Both the position numbers and the translations under genes were made by a program. Positions 14,908 through 23,625 of a stretch of 38,953 nucleotides of DNA are shown here, piece after piece. Origin of the DNA: Acidobacteriota bacterium (GTDB lineage: Bacteria; Acidobacteriota; Vicinamibacteria; Vicinamibacterales; UBA2999); NCBI GenBank assembly GCA_947465645.1, contig CANIBQ010000047.1, positions 1 through 38,953 on the forward strand, given 5' to 3'. How positions within the stretch are numbered: position 1 is the stretch's first letter; every line of letters begins with the position of its first letter. The notes under the pieces were generated by a model, which was not told where the DNA came from, did no database searches, and saw only the letters and a list, made by a program, of their open reading frames with translations.

Positions 14908-16116
14908 GTGCGACTACTATCAATTGCTGGATTCGCGATCGCGACGCTACTGGCACCCTCGGCCTACGCGCAGGAACCCACAGAGCTCAAGACCGAGGCG
15001 GCACCACAAGAGCCCGGCGCAGGCAGCTCAGGCGACTCCTTTGTCGACAAGCTGAAAAACTTCGCTGACGACATTCAGATCGTCGACCGGCTGAACGGAG
15101 ATATCGACGGATGGTATCCGCGCCTGGGCGGCATGACGACCGGGAGCGGTCTCGCGCTCGGCCCGGGCTACCGCACGCATCTCTTCGGCGACCGCATCTT
15201 CGTCGACGGGTCGGCGGCGATCACGGCAAAGGGATACATGGCGGTCGACGGACAAGTCGAATGGCTGCAGTCGAGCTACGAGCGCGTCGAGCTATGGACC
15301 AATTTCCGCTACCAGGATTTTCCCCAGGAAGATTTCTTTGGCCTCGGCGGGAACTCGATCCGCCAGTCGCGGTCCAACTACGCGCTCACCAGCACCGACT
15401 TCACCGCGATGGGCATCTTCCACGCGCGGCCGTGGCTCCGTATTGGCGCCGATCTGGGGTACTTCAATCCAACGCTCGGCGCAGGCACCGACAGCAACTA
15501 CCCGACCACCAGCGCGCTGTTCTCCGACGTCGAGGCGCCGGGGCTCGACGCGCAACCCTCGTTCCTGCATACGACCACGTTTGCGGAGATCGACTATCGC
15601 GACGCGCCGGGAAATGCGCGCAGCGGCGGGTACTACAGGGGTGCCTTCGGCTGGTGGGACGACCGGACACTCCACGGATTTGATTTCGGACGGTTCGACG
15701 GCGAGGTGGCCCAGTTCATCCCGCTCGTGACGAAGCGACATGTCTTCGCGGCGCGGATGGGCGTCAGCTACGTGAACAACGAGGCCGACGACCGCGTACC
15801 CTTCTACGTCCTTCCCTACGTCGGCGGCTCCCATACGCTGCGCAGCGTCGAAGAATTCCGCTATACCGACGAAAACGCGCTCTTCCTCAACGCCGAGTAC
15901 CGGTGGGGAATCATCAAGCATCTCGACATCGCGTTCTTCTACGATGCCGGGAAGGTGAGCCACGACTGGAACGACATCAACCTGTCCGATCTCAAGACAG
16001 GCTATGGGATCGGCTTCCGCGGCGGCACCACCAAGCGGGTCTTCGTGCGCCTCGACATCGGGATGGGCGGCGGCGAAGGGCGGCAGATCTTCTTCAAGCT
16101 CGGACCCTCTTTCTGA
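14908..16116 (+). CDS. Outer-membrane beta-barrel protein, BamA/Omp85-like without POTRA
   Basis: 402 residues. A signal peptide (RLLSIAGFAIATLLAPSAYA, cleavage before QEPTE) is followed by a short linker and a long series of amphipathic strands, ending KLGPSF with the terminal Phe of outer-membrane barrels. The block VGGSHTLRSVEEFRYTDENA and LFLNAEYRWG matches the surface-antigen part of Omp85 proteins; the usual RGF/RGY loop motif is changed to RSV. POTRA domains are absent, so a role in general barrel assembly is unlikely. It starts at GTG 14908, directly after the MFS stop, with GGAGTGAGGG upstream. It converges on the PAP2 gene with four bases between stops. Confidence 0.85.
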   Translation: MRLLSIAGFAIATLLAPSAYAQEPTELKTEAAPQEPGAGSSGDSFVDKLKNFADDIQIVDRLNGDIDGWYPRLGGMTTGSGLALGPGYRTHLFGDRIFVDGSAAITAKGYMAVDGQVEWLQSSYERVELWTNFRYQDFPQEDFFGLGGNSIRQSRSNYALTSTDFTAMGIFHARPWLRIGADLGYFNPTLGAGTDSNYPTTSALFSDVEAPGLDAQPSFLHTTTFAEIDYRDAPGNARSGGYYRGAFGWWDDRTLHGFDFGRFDGEVAQFIPLVTKRHVFAARMGVSYVNNEADDRVPFYVLPYVGGSHTLRSVEEFRYTDENALFLNAEYRWGIIKHLDIAFFYDAGKVSHDWNDINLSDLKTGYGIGFRGGTTKRVFVRLDIGMGGGEGRQIFFKLGPSF

Positions 16117-16120
16117 GGCC

Positions 16121-17026
16121 TCAGCGCCCAGGCCTCAGATTCCGAGTCAGGGCGACAGCGAAGCCGCCACGCACCGGCACCGGCACGAGCGCATATTCGT
16201 TGCGCCCGTGCCGGCCCACCACCGTCCAGCCAGTCGCCATACCGATCGCTGACCCGAACAGCACGTCGCTGATGACGTGACGGTTGTCGTGCAGCCGCGA
16301 CGTCGCGACATACGCCGCCACGAACACCGTCGGCCACGCAGCGCGGTAGCCCAGATGCCGCTCGAGAATGGAGGCCGCCGCGAACGCGCTCGCCGCATGG
16401 CCAGACGGAAACGCGCAGCATTCACCGGTGGGACGATCGCGGCGCACCGCGATCTTGATGGTCTGAATGAAGGCCTGAGACAGGATCTGAGCTCGCAGCA
16501 GGTCGTAGCCGAGGTGCGACCACTTGTTCGTCCGCGAAGCCCCTTCGGCGACGGGCACCAGGTAGCGTCCGCCGAAATAGAGCCCGAGCGCGACCGCCGC
16601 CTGCGTGCCGGCCGCGCCGATGATCCTGCCAGGCACGAAGAAGCGGTGGACGAAGGTCGAGCCGGCGATGCGGCCGTTGAGGTCGTCGTCGAGAGGATGG
16701 GCGAGCAGCGCCGCCGCGGCCCCCACCCCGAGAATCACCCATGTTGATCTGCGCTGGGGAAAAGAGGCGAAGTCACTCCCTGTGGTGCGCATGAAAGCGG
16801 CAAAGCCCGTGTGCTCCGGCTCCGGATGTTCCTCGGTCTGGGTGACGCCCGGCACGTCCTGGCTGAACGCCAGACGGCTCGCTGGCCGGGTCCCGACGAG
16901 CTGAGCAGGCGCGAAAAGGTCGTGTGAGATCCAGCTCGACAGTTCCTGTGCGCCAGCCGGCCGAGCCGTCGCGGCCCCGAGCGTCGTGACGAAAGCGAGA
17001 GGGATTAACAGATGTCGTGCACGCAT
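16121..17026 (-). CDS. PAP2-family membrane phosphatase
   Basis: 301 residues with a signal peptide-like start (RHLLIPLAFVTTLGAATARPAGA). The three PAP2 motifs are complete: K191-xxxxxx-RP (KIAVRRDRP), PSGH (207-210) and SRxxxxxHxxxD (S243, R244, H250, D254). The enzyme would remove phosphate from a lipid phosphate such as phosphatidate, undecaprenyl diphosphate or a lipid A phosphate, with its active site on the periplasmic side. Several hydrophobic segments fit a membrane enzyme. The ATG at 17026 has AAGGAG about ten bases upstream. No operon partner lies on this strand. Confidence 0.9.
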   Translation of the reverse strand: MRARHLLIPLAFVTTLGAATARPAGAQELSSWISHDLFAPAQLVGTRPASRLAFSQDVPGVTQTEEHPEPEHTGFAAFMRTTGSDFASFPQRRSTWVILGVGAAAALLAHPLDDDLNGRIAGSTFVHRFFVPGRIIGAAGTQAAVALGLYFGGRYLVPVAEGASRTNKWSHLGYDLLRAQILSQAFIQTIKIAVRRDRPTGECCAFPSGHAASAFAAASILERHLGYRAAWPTVFVAAYVATSRLHDNRHVISDVLFGSAIGMATGWTVVGRHGRNEYALVPVPVRGGFAVALTRNLRPGR

Positions 17027-17114
17027 GGGCTAAGGGCTCCTTCGCGCCTGGCCGTATTATCGACCGTTGGGCGTCGGGCATTCGCGGGCACTGTCTATTC
17101 CAGCCGTACAAGCA

Positions 17115-17140
17115 AAGAGCGGAGGTTGGCCTCCGCTCTT
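17115..17140. other. Perfect 11-bp stem-loop in the PAP2/phoB-like gap
   Basis: AAGAGCGGAGG, loop TTGG, then CCTCCGCTCTT form a perfect 11-bp stem with a 4-nt loop. No T-tract follows on either strand, so it is not a clear intrinsic terminator. It lies in a 250-bp divergent gap, about 90 bp from the PAP2 start and 137 bp from the response-regulator start. The rest of the gap holds only a TAATAAT -10-like run at 17246-17252. Confidence 0.8.
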
Positions 17141-17276
17141 CGCCTGGCTCGGCTGCCCTGGCGTTTTGTCGCTTCGTATATCGAAGCTGCGCCGCCACCA
17201 AGGGCCGCACACCCGCCCCTGTGCCGGGCCCGAAAAACCCGCGTGTAATAATGGCGGCAGCCGCTTTCGGCCACCG

Positions 17277-17966
17277 ATGCACATCCTCGTCGTCGAAGAC
17301 GATCGCGACATCGCCGACCTCGTGGCGCATTACCTGCGGAAAGCGGGATGGGTGCCCACGATCGCCTCCTCCGGCGACGAAGGGCTCGCGTACGCCCGTG
17401 CCCACCAGATCGACCTGGTGATCCTCGACGTGATGCTCCCTGGGCTGAGCGGCTTCGAGGTGTGCCGGGCGCTGCGAGCCGGCGTGGCGACGGCCGCGGT
17501 GCCGATCATCATGTTGACGGCACGCGCCGAAGAGGCCGACCGGGTCATCGGCCTCGAGCTCGGCGCCGACGACTACGTCTCGAAGCCGTTCAGTCCCAAC
17601 GAGCTGGTGGCGCGCATCCGCGCGCTGATGCGCCGGGCCAAGCGTCAGGAGCCGCCTGAGTCGACGCTGCGGTTCGGCCCGATCGTGGTCGACCTCTCGA
17701 GCCACATCGTCACGAGCGACGGCCGCGAGATCAAGCTCACAGCCAAGGAATTCCTGCTGCTCCAATATCTGATGGAGCATCGCGGCCGCGTGTTGTCACG
17801 CGACCTGCTGCTGGGCGACGTCTGGGGCTACCGCTACACCGGCGGCACGAGGACGGTGGACGTGCACGTTCGCCGGCTCCGGGAGAAGCTGCCGGTGCTC
17901 GTCGAATCGCTGGTCACCGTGAAGCAGTTCGGCTACAAGCTCGTCGACGCCAGCGAGGGGGTCTAA
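17277..17966 (+). CDS. phoB: OmpR/PhoB-family response regulator
   Basis: 229 residues. The receiver domain (1-115) has the acidic pair at 8-9, phospho-acceptor Asp51 (VILDVMLPG), Thr81 and Lys103 (SKPF). The C-terminal winged helix (about 130-228) has [22 protein letters not shown] and the recognition region [15 protein letters not shown]. It is followed at once by a PAS-containing histidine kinase of PhoR style. I use the symbol phoB because of that pairing and the pst operon 13 kb away; a different OmpR-type regulator cannot be excluded. The ATG at 17277 starts exactly at the receiver strand MHILVVEDD; longer in-frame starts add unrelated sequence through the hairpin region. Confidence 0.85.
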   Translation: MHILVVEDDRDIADLVAHYLRKAGWVPTIASSGDEGLAYARAHQIDLVILDVMLPGLSGFEVCRALRAGVATAAVPIIMLTARAEEADRVIGLELGADDYVSKPFSPNELVARIRALMRRAKRQEPPESTLRFGPIVVDLSSHIVTSDGREIKLTAKEFLLLQYLMEHRGRVLSRDLLLGDVWGYRYTGGTRTVDVHVRRLREKLPVLVESLVTVKQFGYKLVDASEGV

Positions 17967-17967
17967 C

Positions 17968-19218
17968 CTGGACGTCCGCGCGAGCCTCTTCACGAGCGCG
18001 CTGGCGGCGGGCGCGCTCACGCTGGCGGTGAGCGCCGTATCCGGGTCGTGGCAAGCCGGACTATTGGCGCTCGTCACGATGACTGTGCTCGTCGTCTGGG
18101 CGGTTGGGGCCCCGTTGCAGCGACGGATTGGCAGATTGGGAGACGCGAGCAGGGCGCACGAGGCCGTGGCTCAGCGCCTGGGAGGGCAACTCGAAGACCT
18201 CTCGCGCGACCGCGCCCGCATGGAGGCCATCCTGTCGGGAATGGTCGAGGGGGTGCTCGTCGTCGATCGTGGCGGCCGTCTGCAGCTCGCGAACCGGGCC
18301 GCGCAGGCGATGCTGCAGGTGGACGCGGGCGCCGTGGGCCGGCCGTACGTCGAGGTGATCCGGCATCCCGACATCTCGGCTCAGCTCGCCGCGACGCTTC
18401 GAGGCGAAGAAGTGGACACGCGGGAGCTCGCGCTCGCCCGCGATCCGTCACGCATGTTCATCTCGCGGGCCGCGCCGGTCGCGGCCGGCGCCGAAGGGGG
18501 CGCCGTGCTGGTGCTCCACGACATCACCGACCTGCGCCGCGCCGACCAGATCCGCCGCGATTTCGTCGCCAACGTATCTCACGAGCTGCGCACCCCGCTG
18601 ACCGCGGTCCGCGGGTACGTCGAGGCGCTCGCCGACGACCCGCCCGACGACGAGACGAGACAACGCTTTCTCGAAATCATCACGCGGCACACCACGCGGA
18701 TGGAACGCCTGGTGAAGGACCTGCTGCGCCTGGCGCAGCTCGACGCGCGGCAGGAAGTGCCCGACATCACCGTGTGCGACATGCGGCAGATCTTCGATGC
18801 CGTGGTTGCGGATCTCGCGCCGGCGATCGAAGCCCGGCGTGACCGCGTCACGATCGACGTCGCGCCCGACGCGCGCGACATTCGCGGCGACGCGGCGAAG
18901 CTGCACGACGTCGTGCGCAACCTGGTGGAAAACGCGGTGAACTATTCGGCCGACGAGGCCGACGTGCGCCTCGAGGCACGACGGACCGACGGAGTCGTGA
19001 CCCTCTCTGTGTCCGACTCGGGGCCAGGCATCCCGCCCGACGATCTCACGCGCGTCTTCGAGCGTTTCTACCGAGTGGACAAGTCGCGCTCGCGTCCCGG
19101 CGGCACGGGCCTCGGACTGGCCATCGTCCGCCACCTCGTCGAGCTGCACGACGGCCTCGTGCGCGCCGAGAACCGTCCGGAGGGCGGCGCGCGGTTTACC
19201 GTGACGCTGCCTGGATAG
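17968..19218 (+). CDS. phoR: PhoR-like membrane sensor histidine kinase (probable CTG start)
   Basis: Counting from CTG 17968 the protein has 416 residues: two transmembrane helices (about 7-24 and 28-50), a PAS domain (about 84-190), a HisKA box with His205 ([19 protein letters not shown]), then an HATPase domain with the N box (ENAVNYS), G1 (DSGPGI) and G2 ([10 protein letters not shown]). No ATG, GTG or TTG occurs in frame before GTG 18028, and that start would remove the first helix. CTG 17968 has GAGGGG eight bases upstream, one base after the regulator's stop, so I favour it. Layout and pairing match PhoR, which senses phosphate status through PstSCAB-PhoU. Confidence 0.85.
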   Translation: MDVRASLFTSALAAGALTLAVSAVSGSWQAGLLALVTMTVLVVWAVGAPLQRRIGRLGDASRAHEAVAQRLGGQLEDLSRDRARMEAILSGMVEGVLVVDRGGRLQLANRAAQAMLQVDAGAVGRPYVEVIRHPDISAQLAATLRGEEVDTRELALARDPSRMFISRAAPVAAGAEGGAVLVLHDITDLRRADQIRRDFVANVSHELRTPLTAVRGYVEALADDPPDDETRQRFLEIITRHTTRMERLVKDLLRLAQLDARQEVPDITVCDMRQIFDAVVADLAPAIEARRDRVTIDVAPDARDIRGDAAKLHDVVRNLVENAVNYSADEADVRLEARRTDGVVTLSVSDSGPGIPPDDLTRVFERFYRVDKSRSRPGGTGLGLAIVRHLVELHDGLVRAENRPEGGARFTVTLPG

Positions 19219-19227
19219 ACGTTTCAG

Positions 19228-19992
19228 ATGCTGATGGCCCTGACGCGAGCGATCAGTCCCGCGATTCAGCAGTGCGAGCTGACGCACCTGGCGCGCACCC
19301 CGATCGACCTCGATCGCGCGCGGGCGCAGCATGCCGCGTATGAATGGGCGCTGGTCGGCGCCGGCTGCACCGTACGGCGGCTCGATACGACCGACCCGCT
19401 GCCCGACTCGGTCTTCGTCGAAGACATCGCCGTGGTCCTCGACGAACTGGCCGTCATCACCCGTCCTGGCGTGCAGGCGCGCCGGTCGGAAACGGGCGCC
19501 ATCGCCCAGTGGCTGGCGCATGTGCGTCCCCTGCGCTACATCGAGTCGCCCGGCACGCTCGACGGGGGCGACGTGCTCGTCGCCGGCCGTTCGATGTTCG
19601 TCGGGGCGTCGGGTCGCACCAATGCCGCCGGCGCGGCGCAGCTACGCCGCCTGGTGTCGCCGTACGGGTATATCGTCGAGGTCGTCCCGGTATCAGGGTG
19701 CCTCCACCTGAAGTCGGCGGTGACCGCCGTAGCGCCGGAGACGCTCCTCATCAACCCGGCATGGGTATCCGCCGACAGGTTCGCGGAATTCACTCTCATC
19801 GAGATCGACCCCGAGGAGCAGCACGCCGCCAACGCCGTCGCGGTTGGGGGCAAGATCATCTGTCCCGCTGCCTTTCCCGGGACGGCCGGGCGCCTGAAGG
19901 CCCACGGCCTTACGGTTGAGACCGTGGACGTGGACGAACTGGCCAAGGCCGAGGGATCGGTCACCTGCTGTAGCCTCATTTTCAGCATGTGA
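19228..19992 (+). CDS. ddaH: N(G),N(G)-dimethylarginine dimethylaminohydrolase
   Basis: 254 residues of the DDAH/arginine-deiminase-like fold, hydrolysing dimethylarginine to citrulline and dimethylamine. Visible landmarks: VFVEDIAVVLDELAVITRPG, the substrate-binding GTLDGGDVLV, the catalytic His in CLHLKSA, and the nucleophilic Cys in the C-terminal TCCSLIF. Length matches bacterial DDAH (about 254). The gene begins nine bases after the phoR-like stop on the same strand, so it is probably co-transcribed; ATG 19234 is an alternative start. Why it travels with a phosphate-type two-component pair is unclear. Its substrate could come from protein turnover. Confidence 0.9.
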   Translation: MLMALTRAISPAIQQCELTHLARTPIDLDRARAQHAAYEWALVGAGCTVRRLDTTDPLPDSVFVEDIAVVLDELAVITRPGVQARRSETGAIAQWLAHVRPLRYIESPGTLDGGDVLVAGRSMFVGASGRTNAAGAAQLRRLVSPYGYIVEVVPVSGCLHLKSAVTAVAPETLLINPAWVSADRFAEFTLIEIDPEEQHAANAVAVGGKIICPAAFPGTAGRLKAHGLTVETVDVDELAKAEGSVTCCSLIFSM

Positions 19993-20036
19993 TGCCGGGT
20001 TCAAAGTACCAGGCCTACGGTAGACTCTCCCCCGAA

Positions 20037-21998
20037 ATGACCTTGTGGTCTTCCACGCGACATATCTACGCGGTCGCGGGCTACCTTTGTGCCGCGGTCG
20101 CCTTCTCGTGGCCCCTGCCGCTGCATCTCGGCACCCACCTGACCGGGTCTCCCGCCGGAGACACCGGGGTGTACGTCTGGAACCAGTGGGTCTTCCGCCA
20201 CGAATTGCTCGACAATCACAGCCTGCCGTACTTCACCGACAGCATCTTCGCGTTCACGGGCCGCGCGAATCTGAGCCTGCACAACTACACGACGTTTCAA
20301 AACCTGCTGGCACTGCCACTCATCGGACTGCTGGGCATCGTCGCCACCTTCAACATCGTCTACCTGCTGGCCACGGTGCTCACCGCGTACGCGACCTTCC
20401 TGCTGGCCCGCCACGTCTCCGGGCGCGACGCGGAATCATGGCTGGCCGGCCTGTTGTTTGCCTGGAGCCCCATTCTCGTCACGCGCGGCACCGCACATTT
20501 CAGCCTCGTCGCGGCGGCACCTCTTGCCGTGTTCATCCTGTTGCTTCTGCGAGCGGCTGGCCGCGAGCGGCTGCGCGACGCCTTTGCGCTCGGCGCGACC
20601 ATGTGGTGGGCGGCGAGCACGGACGTGTACTTCGCCGTGTATTGCCTGATCATCGCCGGGGTGTTCATGCTGGCGCACACCCTGACGTTTGAGCCCCGTC
20701 CGCACGCGGCGCGTCGCCGCGCCGTGCCGTGGACGCTCGACGTGCTGCTGCTGTGCGTGGGCGGACTGACGCTCGCCATGCTGGTCAGCGGCGGATGGCA
20801 GTTCCGGGTGTTCGGGCGCGTCACGCGCATGCAGACGCTCTACACGCCGATGCTCGTCTTCACCGCGCTGTGTATCGCACGGGCGGCGTGGTCGTACCGC
20901 ACGGCGTTCGCGCGCGTCTCGCGCGATCACCTCTGGCGGTTTGTTCGCGCCACGTCGGTCGCGGGCGTGGTCGCGACCGCGCTGCTGTCGCCCATCCTGT
21001 ACGCGATGGGTGTACGGATCGCCGCCGGCCGCTGGGAATCCTCATCCGTGTTCTGGCGAAGCAGCCCCGGCGGCGTGGATGCGCTCGCATTTTTCCTGCC
21101 GAACCCCAATCATCCCCTCGCGCCGGCGGCGATCCGCGCCTGGCTCACGCCAAGGCCGGATGCGTACGCGGAGAACGTCGCCTCGCTGACGTTGATCGCA
21201 TTGGCCGTCGTCGTGATCGCGTGGCGCTCGGGATGGCGGATTCCGCGGATCTGGGCGATCTTCGCCGGCGCGTTCGTCCTTCTCGCGCTCGGGCCGTTCG
21301 TGCACGTCGCCGGCGTCAATACGTTCGTCCCGGGGCCGTGGGCGCTGCTTCGGTATGTCCCCATCGTGGGGCTGGCGCGCACGCCCGCACGCTTCAGCAT
21401 CGTCCTCATGCTGATCCTCGCCGTGCTGTTCGCCGCCGCGCTCACCTGGATTGGGCAGAGGTGGCCGCGGCGACGCGCCTTGATTCTCGGCGTGGCCAGC
21501 GCACTGCTCGTTTTCGAGTTGCTTCCAGTGCCGCGCGTGTTGTACTCGGCAGAGGTGCCTGCCATCTACCATCATGTCGCCGCCGCTCCTGGCGATGAGC
21601 GGGTGCTCGAGCTGCCGTTTGGCATGCGCGACGGCACGTCGAGCTATGGCAACTTCACCGCCCGCTCGCAGTTCTTTCAGACGGTGCACGAGAAGCCGCT
21701 GGCGGGCGGGTACCTCTCGCGTATCACGAAGCAACGGGTGGCCGACGCGCGGCGCGACCCGATGGTGAGCGCGCTGATGACGCTGAGCGAGGGAGGCACG
21801 CTCGATCCGGCCCTCGACGCCGAGCTCGCGCGGCTCGGCCCATCGCTCGTGTCCCGGGCGCGGATCGGGTTCGTCGTCATCGATCGCGACCGGGCGTCCG
21901 GGGCGCTGCGTGATTTCGCGATCCGGGCGCTCGGCCTCCGGCACGTGGAGACCGATGGGATCTTCGAGCTGTACAGGCCTGGAGCAAGGCCTCAATGA
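20037..21998 (+). CDS. Polytopic membrane protein, possibly GT-C-type glycosyltransferase
   Basis: 653 residues with roughly 10-12 hydrophobic helices and a C-terminal soluble part of about 150 residues (YHHVAAAPGDERVLELPFGM onward). The first loop has GDTGVYVWNQWVF, an Asp-plus-aromatic pattern like those in GT-C membrane glycosyltransferases, and SLHNYTTFQNLLALPL. I recognise the general family style of large membrane proteins in these genomes but cannot name a substrate. ATG 20037 lies ten bases after TAGACT; ATG 19992, overlapping the ddaH stop, is an in-frame alternative that adds 15 residues. The stop overlaps the hybrid kinase start (ATGA), so those two are coupled. Confidence 0.75.
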   Translation: MTLWSSTRHIYAVAGYLCAAVAFSWPLPLHLGTHLTGSPAGDTGVYVWNQWVFRHELLDNHSLPYFTDSIFAFTGRANLSLHNYTTFQNLLALPLIGLLGIVATFNIVYLLATVLTAYATFLLARHVSGRDAESWLAGLLFAWSPILVTRGTAHFSLVAAAPLAVFILLLLRAAGRERLRDAFALGATMWWAASTDVYFAVYCLIIAGVFMLAHTLTFEPRPHAARRRAVPWTLDVLLLCVGGLTLAMLVSGGWQFRVFGRVTRMQTLYTPMLVFTALCIARAAWSYRTAFARVSRDHLWRFVRATSVAGVVATALLSPILYAMGVRIAAGRWESSSVFWRSSPGGVDALAFFLPNPNHPLAPAAIRAWLTPRPDAYAENVASLTLIALAVVVIAWRSGWRIPRIWAIFAGAFVLLALGPFVHVAGVNTFVPGPWALLRYVPIVGLARTPARFSIVLMLILAVLFAAALTWIGQRWPRRRALILGVASALLVFELLPVPRVLYSAEVPAIYHHVAAAPGDERVLELPFGMRDGTSSYGNFTARSQFFQTVHEKPLAGGYLSRITKQRVADARRDPMVSALMTLSEGGTLDPALDAELARLGPSLVSRARIGFVVIDRDRASGALRDFAIRALGLRHVETDGIFELYRPGARPQ

Positions 21999-23569
21999 CC
22001 AGCTCGTTCTCGCTTTTCGATCCATCGGCGACGTCGAACCTCGACGACCTGCGCAGTCGAGTGCGAACGCTGGAGGCCCTGGTCGCCCGTGCGCCGGTCC
22101 CGATCGCGGTGGCCCACGACCCCGAATGCAAGGTCATCTCGGCCAACGCCGCGCTGGCCGAGCTCCTCGGCGTCCCGCACGACGTCAACATCTCGCTGAC
22201 GCCACCGCCCGGCCAGCAGCCGCTCTACCGGATCCAGCGTGGCGGGCAGGACATCCCGTCCGGGGATCTGCCGATGCAGTTCGCCATTTCGCATCGCACC
22301 GGCGTCAGAAACGACATCGAGATCCTGCGCGCCGACGGCCGCCGGCTCTACGTGCAGAATGACATCGAGCCGCTCTACGACGCCCACGGCGAGGTCTGTG
22401 GCTGCGTCAGCGTCTGCGTGGACCTGACCGAGCAGAAGCTCGTCGAGGAGGTCCTGCGGGAATCGGACCGGCGCAAGGACGAGTTCCTCGCGACGCTCGC
22501 GCACGAGCTGAGAAACCCGCTCGCGCCGATCCGCAGCGCCCTCGAGGTGCTGCGCATCGCCGGCGGCGATGCGCGCCAGTCCGCTCGCGCGCACGCGATC
22601 ATGGAGCGTCAGCTCCAGCAGCTCGTGCGGTTGACCGACGATCTCCTCGACGTGTCGCGGATCACACGCAACCGCATCGAGCTGCGGAACGCGCGCGTGG
22701 ACATGAGGGCCGTGCTGCAGAGCGCCATCGAGACGACGCAGCCGCTGATCGATGCCGCGGCCCACGTGTTGACGCTCGATGCGCCCGGCGCGCCGATCTG
22801 GGTCGACGCCGACTTCGCGCGCCTCGCCCAGGCATTTGGCAACCTGCTGAACAATGCGGTCAAATACACGCCCCGAGGTGGGCGAATCGACGTGCAGGTG
22901 ACCACGGGCCCCGCCCGCGCGACTGTCGTCGTCCGCGACTCCGGCGTCGGCATGTCGGCGGAAGCGCTGCCGCGCATCTTCGACATGTTCATGCAGAGCG
23001 CCGAGTCGCTCGACCGCTCGCGCAGCGGCCTGGGCATCGGCCTGACGCTCTCCAAGCGCCTGATCGAACTGCACGGTGGGGCCATCGAGGGATACAGCGA
23101 GGGCCCAGGTCTCGGCAGCACGTTCACCGTCGAGCTGCCGGTGATGGCCGCGGCGGCGGCGCGCCCGCCGGCGCCGAACCCTCGGCGGCGCGGCGCCGGA
23201 CGCCGCCGGATTCTGGTTGCCGAAGACATTCCCGACGCGGCCGAAACGCTGCGCATGATGCTCGATCTCATGGGGCACCACGTGATGGTCGCCGCCGACG
23301 GGGTGCAGGCCGTCGCGCTCGCGAAGGAGTTCAAGCCCGAGATCGCGCTGCTCGACATCGGCATGCCGCGGATGGACGGCTACGACGCGGCTCGGGCCAT
23401 CCGCAAGCAACTCGGGCCTGACGTGCTGCTGGTCGCGGTCACCGGATGGGGACAGGAGGAGGACCAGCGCCGCGCTCGCGACGCAGGCTTCGACCATCAT
23501 CTGACCAAGCCTGCCGAGCCCAGCGTGCTCGAACGCCTGATCGCGTCGCTTCCGGGAGGACCTGGCTGA
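21995..23569 (+). CDS. Hybrid histidine kinase: PAS, HisKA, HATPase, receiver
   Basis: 524 residues, no transmembrane helix, so cytosolic. A PAS domain lies at about 25-148, HisKA with His170 (FLATLAHELRNPLAPIRS), HATPase with NLLNNAVKYTPRGG, DSGVGM and GLGIGLTLSKRL, a basic Pro/Arg linker, and a C-terminal receiver (from about 405) with Asp454 (LLDIGMPRMDG) and Lys in HLTKPAEP. All key residues are intact. The ATG at 21995 overlaps the previous gene by four bases. Output is unknown; there is no downstream DNA-binding partner in the operon, but a stand-alone receiver lies at 27455. Stimulus is unknown. Confidence 0.92.
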   Translation: MTSSFSLFDPSATSNLDDLRSRVRTLEALVARAPVPIAVAHDPECKVISANAALAELLGVPHDVNISLTPPPGQQPLYRIQRGGQDIPSGDLPMQFAISHRTGVRNDIEILRADGRRLYVQNDIEPLYDAHGEVCGCVSVCVDLTEQKLVEEVLRESDRRKDEFLATLAHELRNPLAPIRSALEVLRIAGGDARQSARAHAIMERQLQQLVRLTDDLLDVSRITRNRIELRNARVDMRAVLQSAIETTQPLIDAAAHVLTLDAPGAPIWVDADFARLAQAFGNLLNNAVKYTPRGGRIDVQVTTGPARATVVVRDSGVGMSAEALPRIFDMFMQSAESLDRSRSGLGIGLTLSKRLIELHGGAIEGYSEGPGLGSTFTVELPVMAAAAARPPAPNPRRRGAGRRRILVAEDIPDAAETLRMMLDLMGHHVMVAADGVQAVALAKEFKPEIALLDIGMPRMDGYDAARAIRKQLGPDVLLVAVTGWGQEEDQRRARDAGFDHHLTKPAEPSVLERLIASLPGGPG

Positions 23570-23625
23570 TCGAACGCAGTCGTGCCGCGACCCGGCTGGC
23601 ACATTGCACGTAACCGCGAGACACC

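Noticed and set aside
17115..17140. Intrinsic terminator
   Set aside because: The stem is perfect but no T-tract follows on either strand, and the flanking genes diverge.
21992..23602. Long open frame on the minus strand opposite the hybrid kinase
   Set aside because: Antisense shadow of a gene with all kinase motifs intact on the plus strand.
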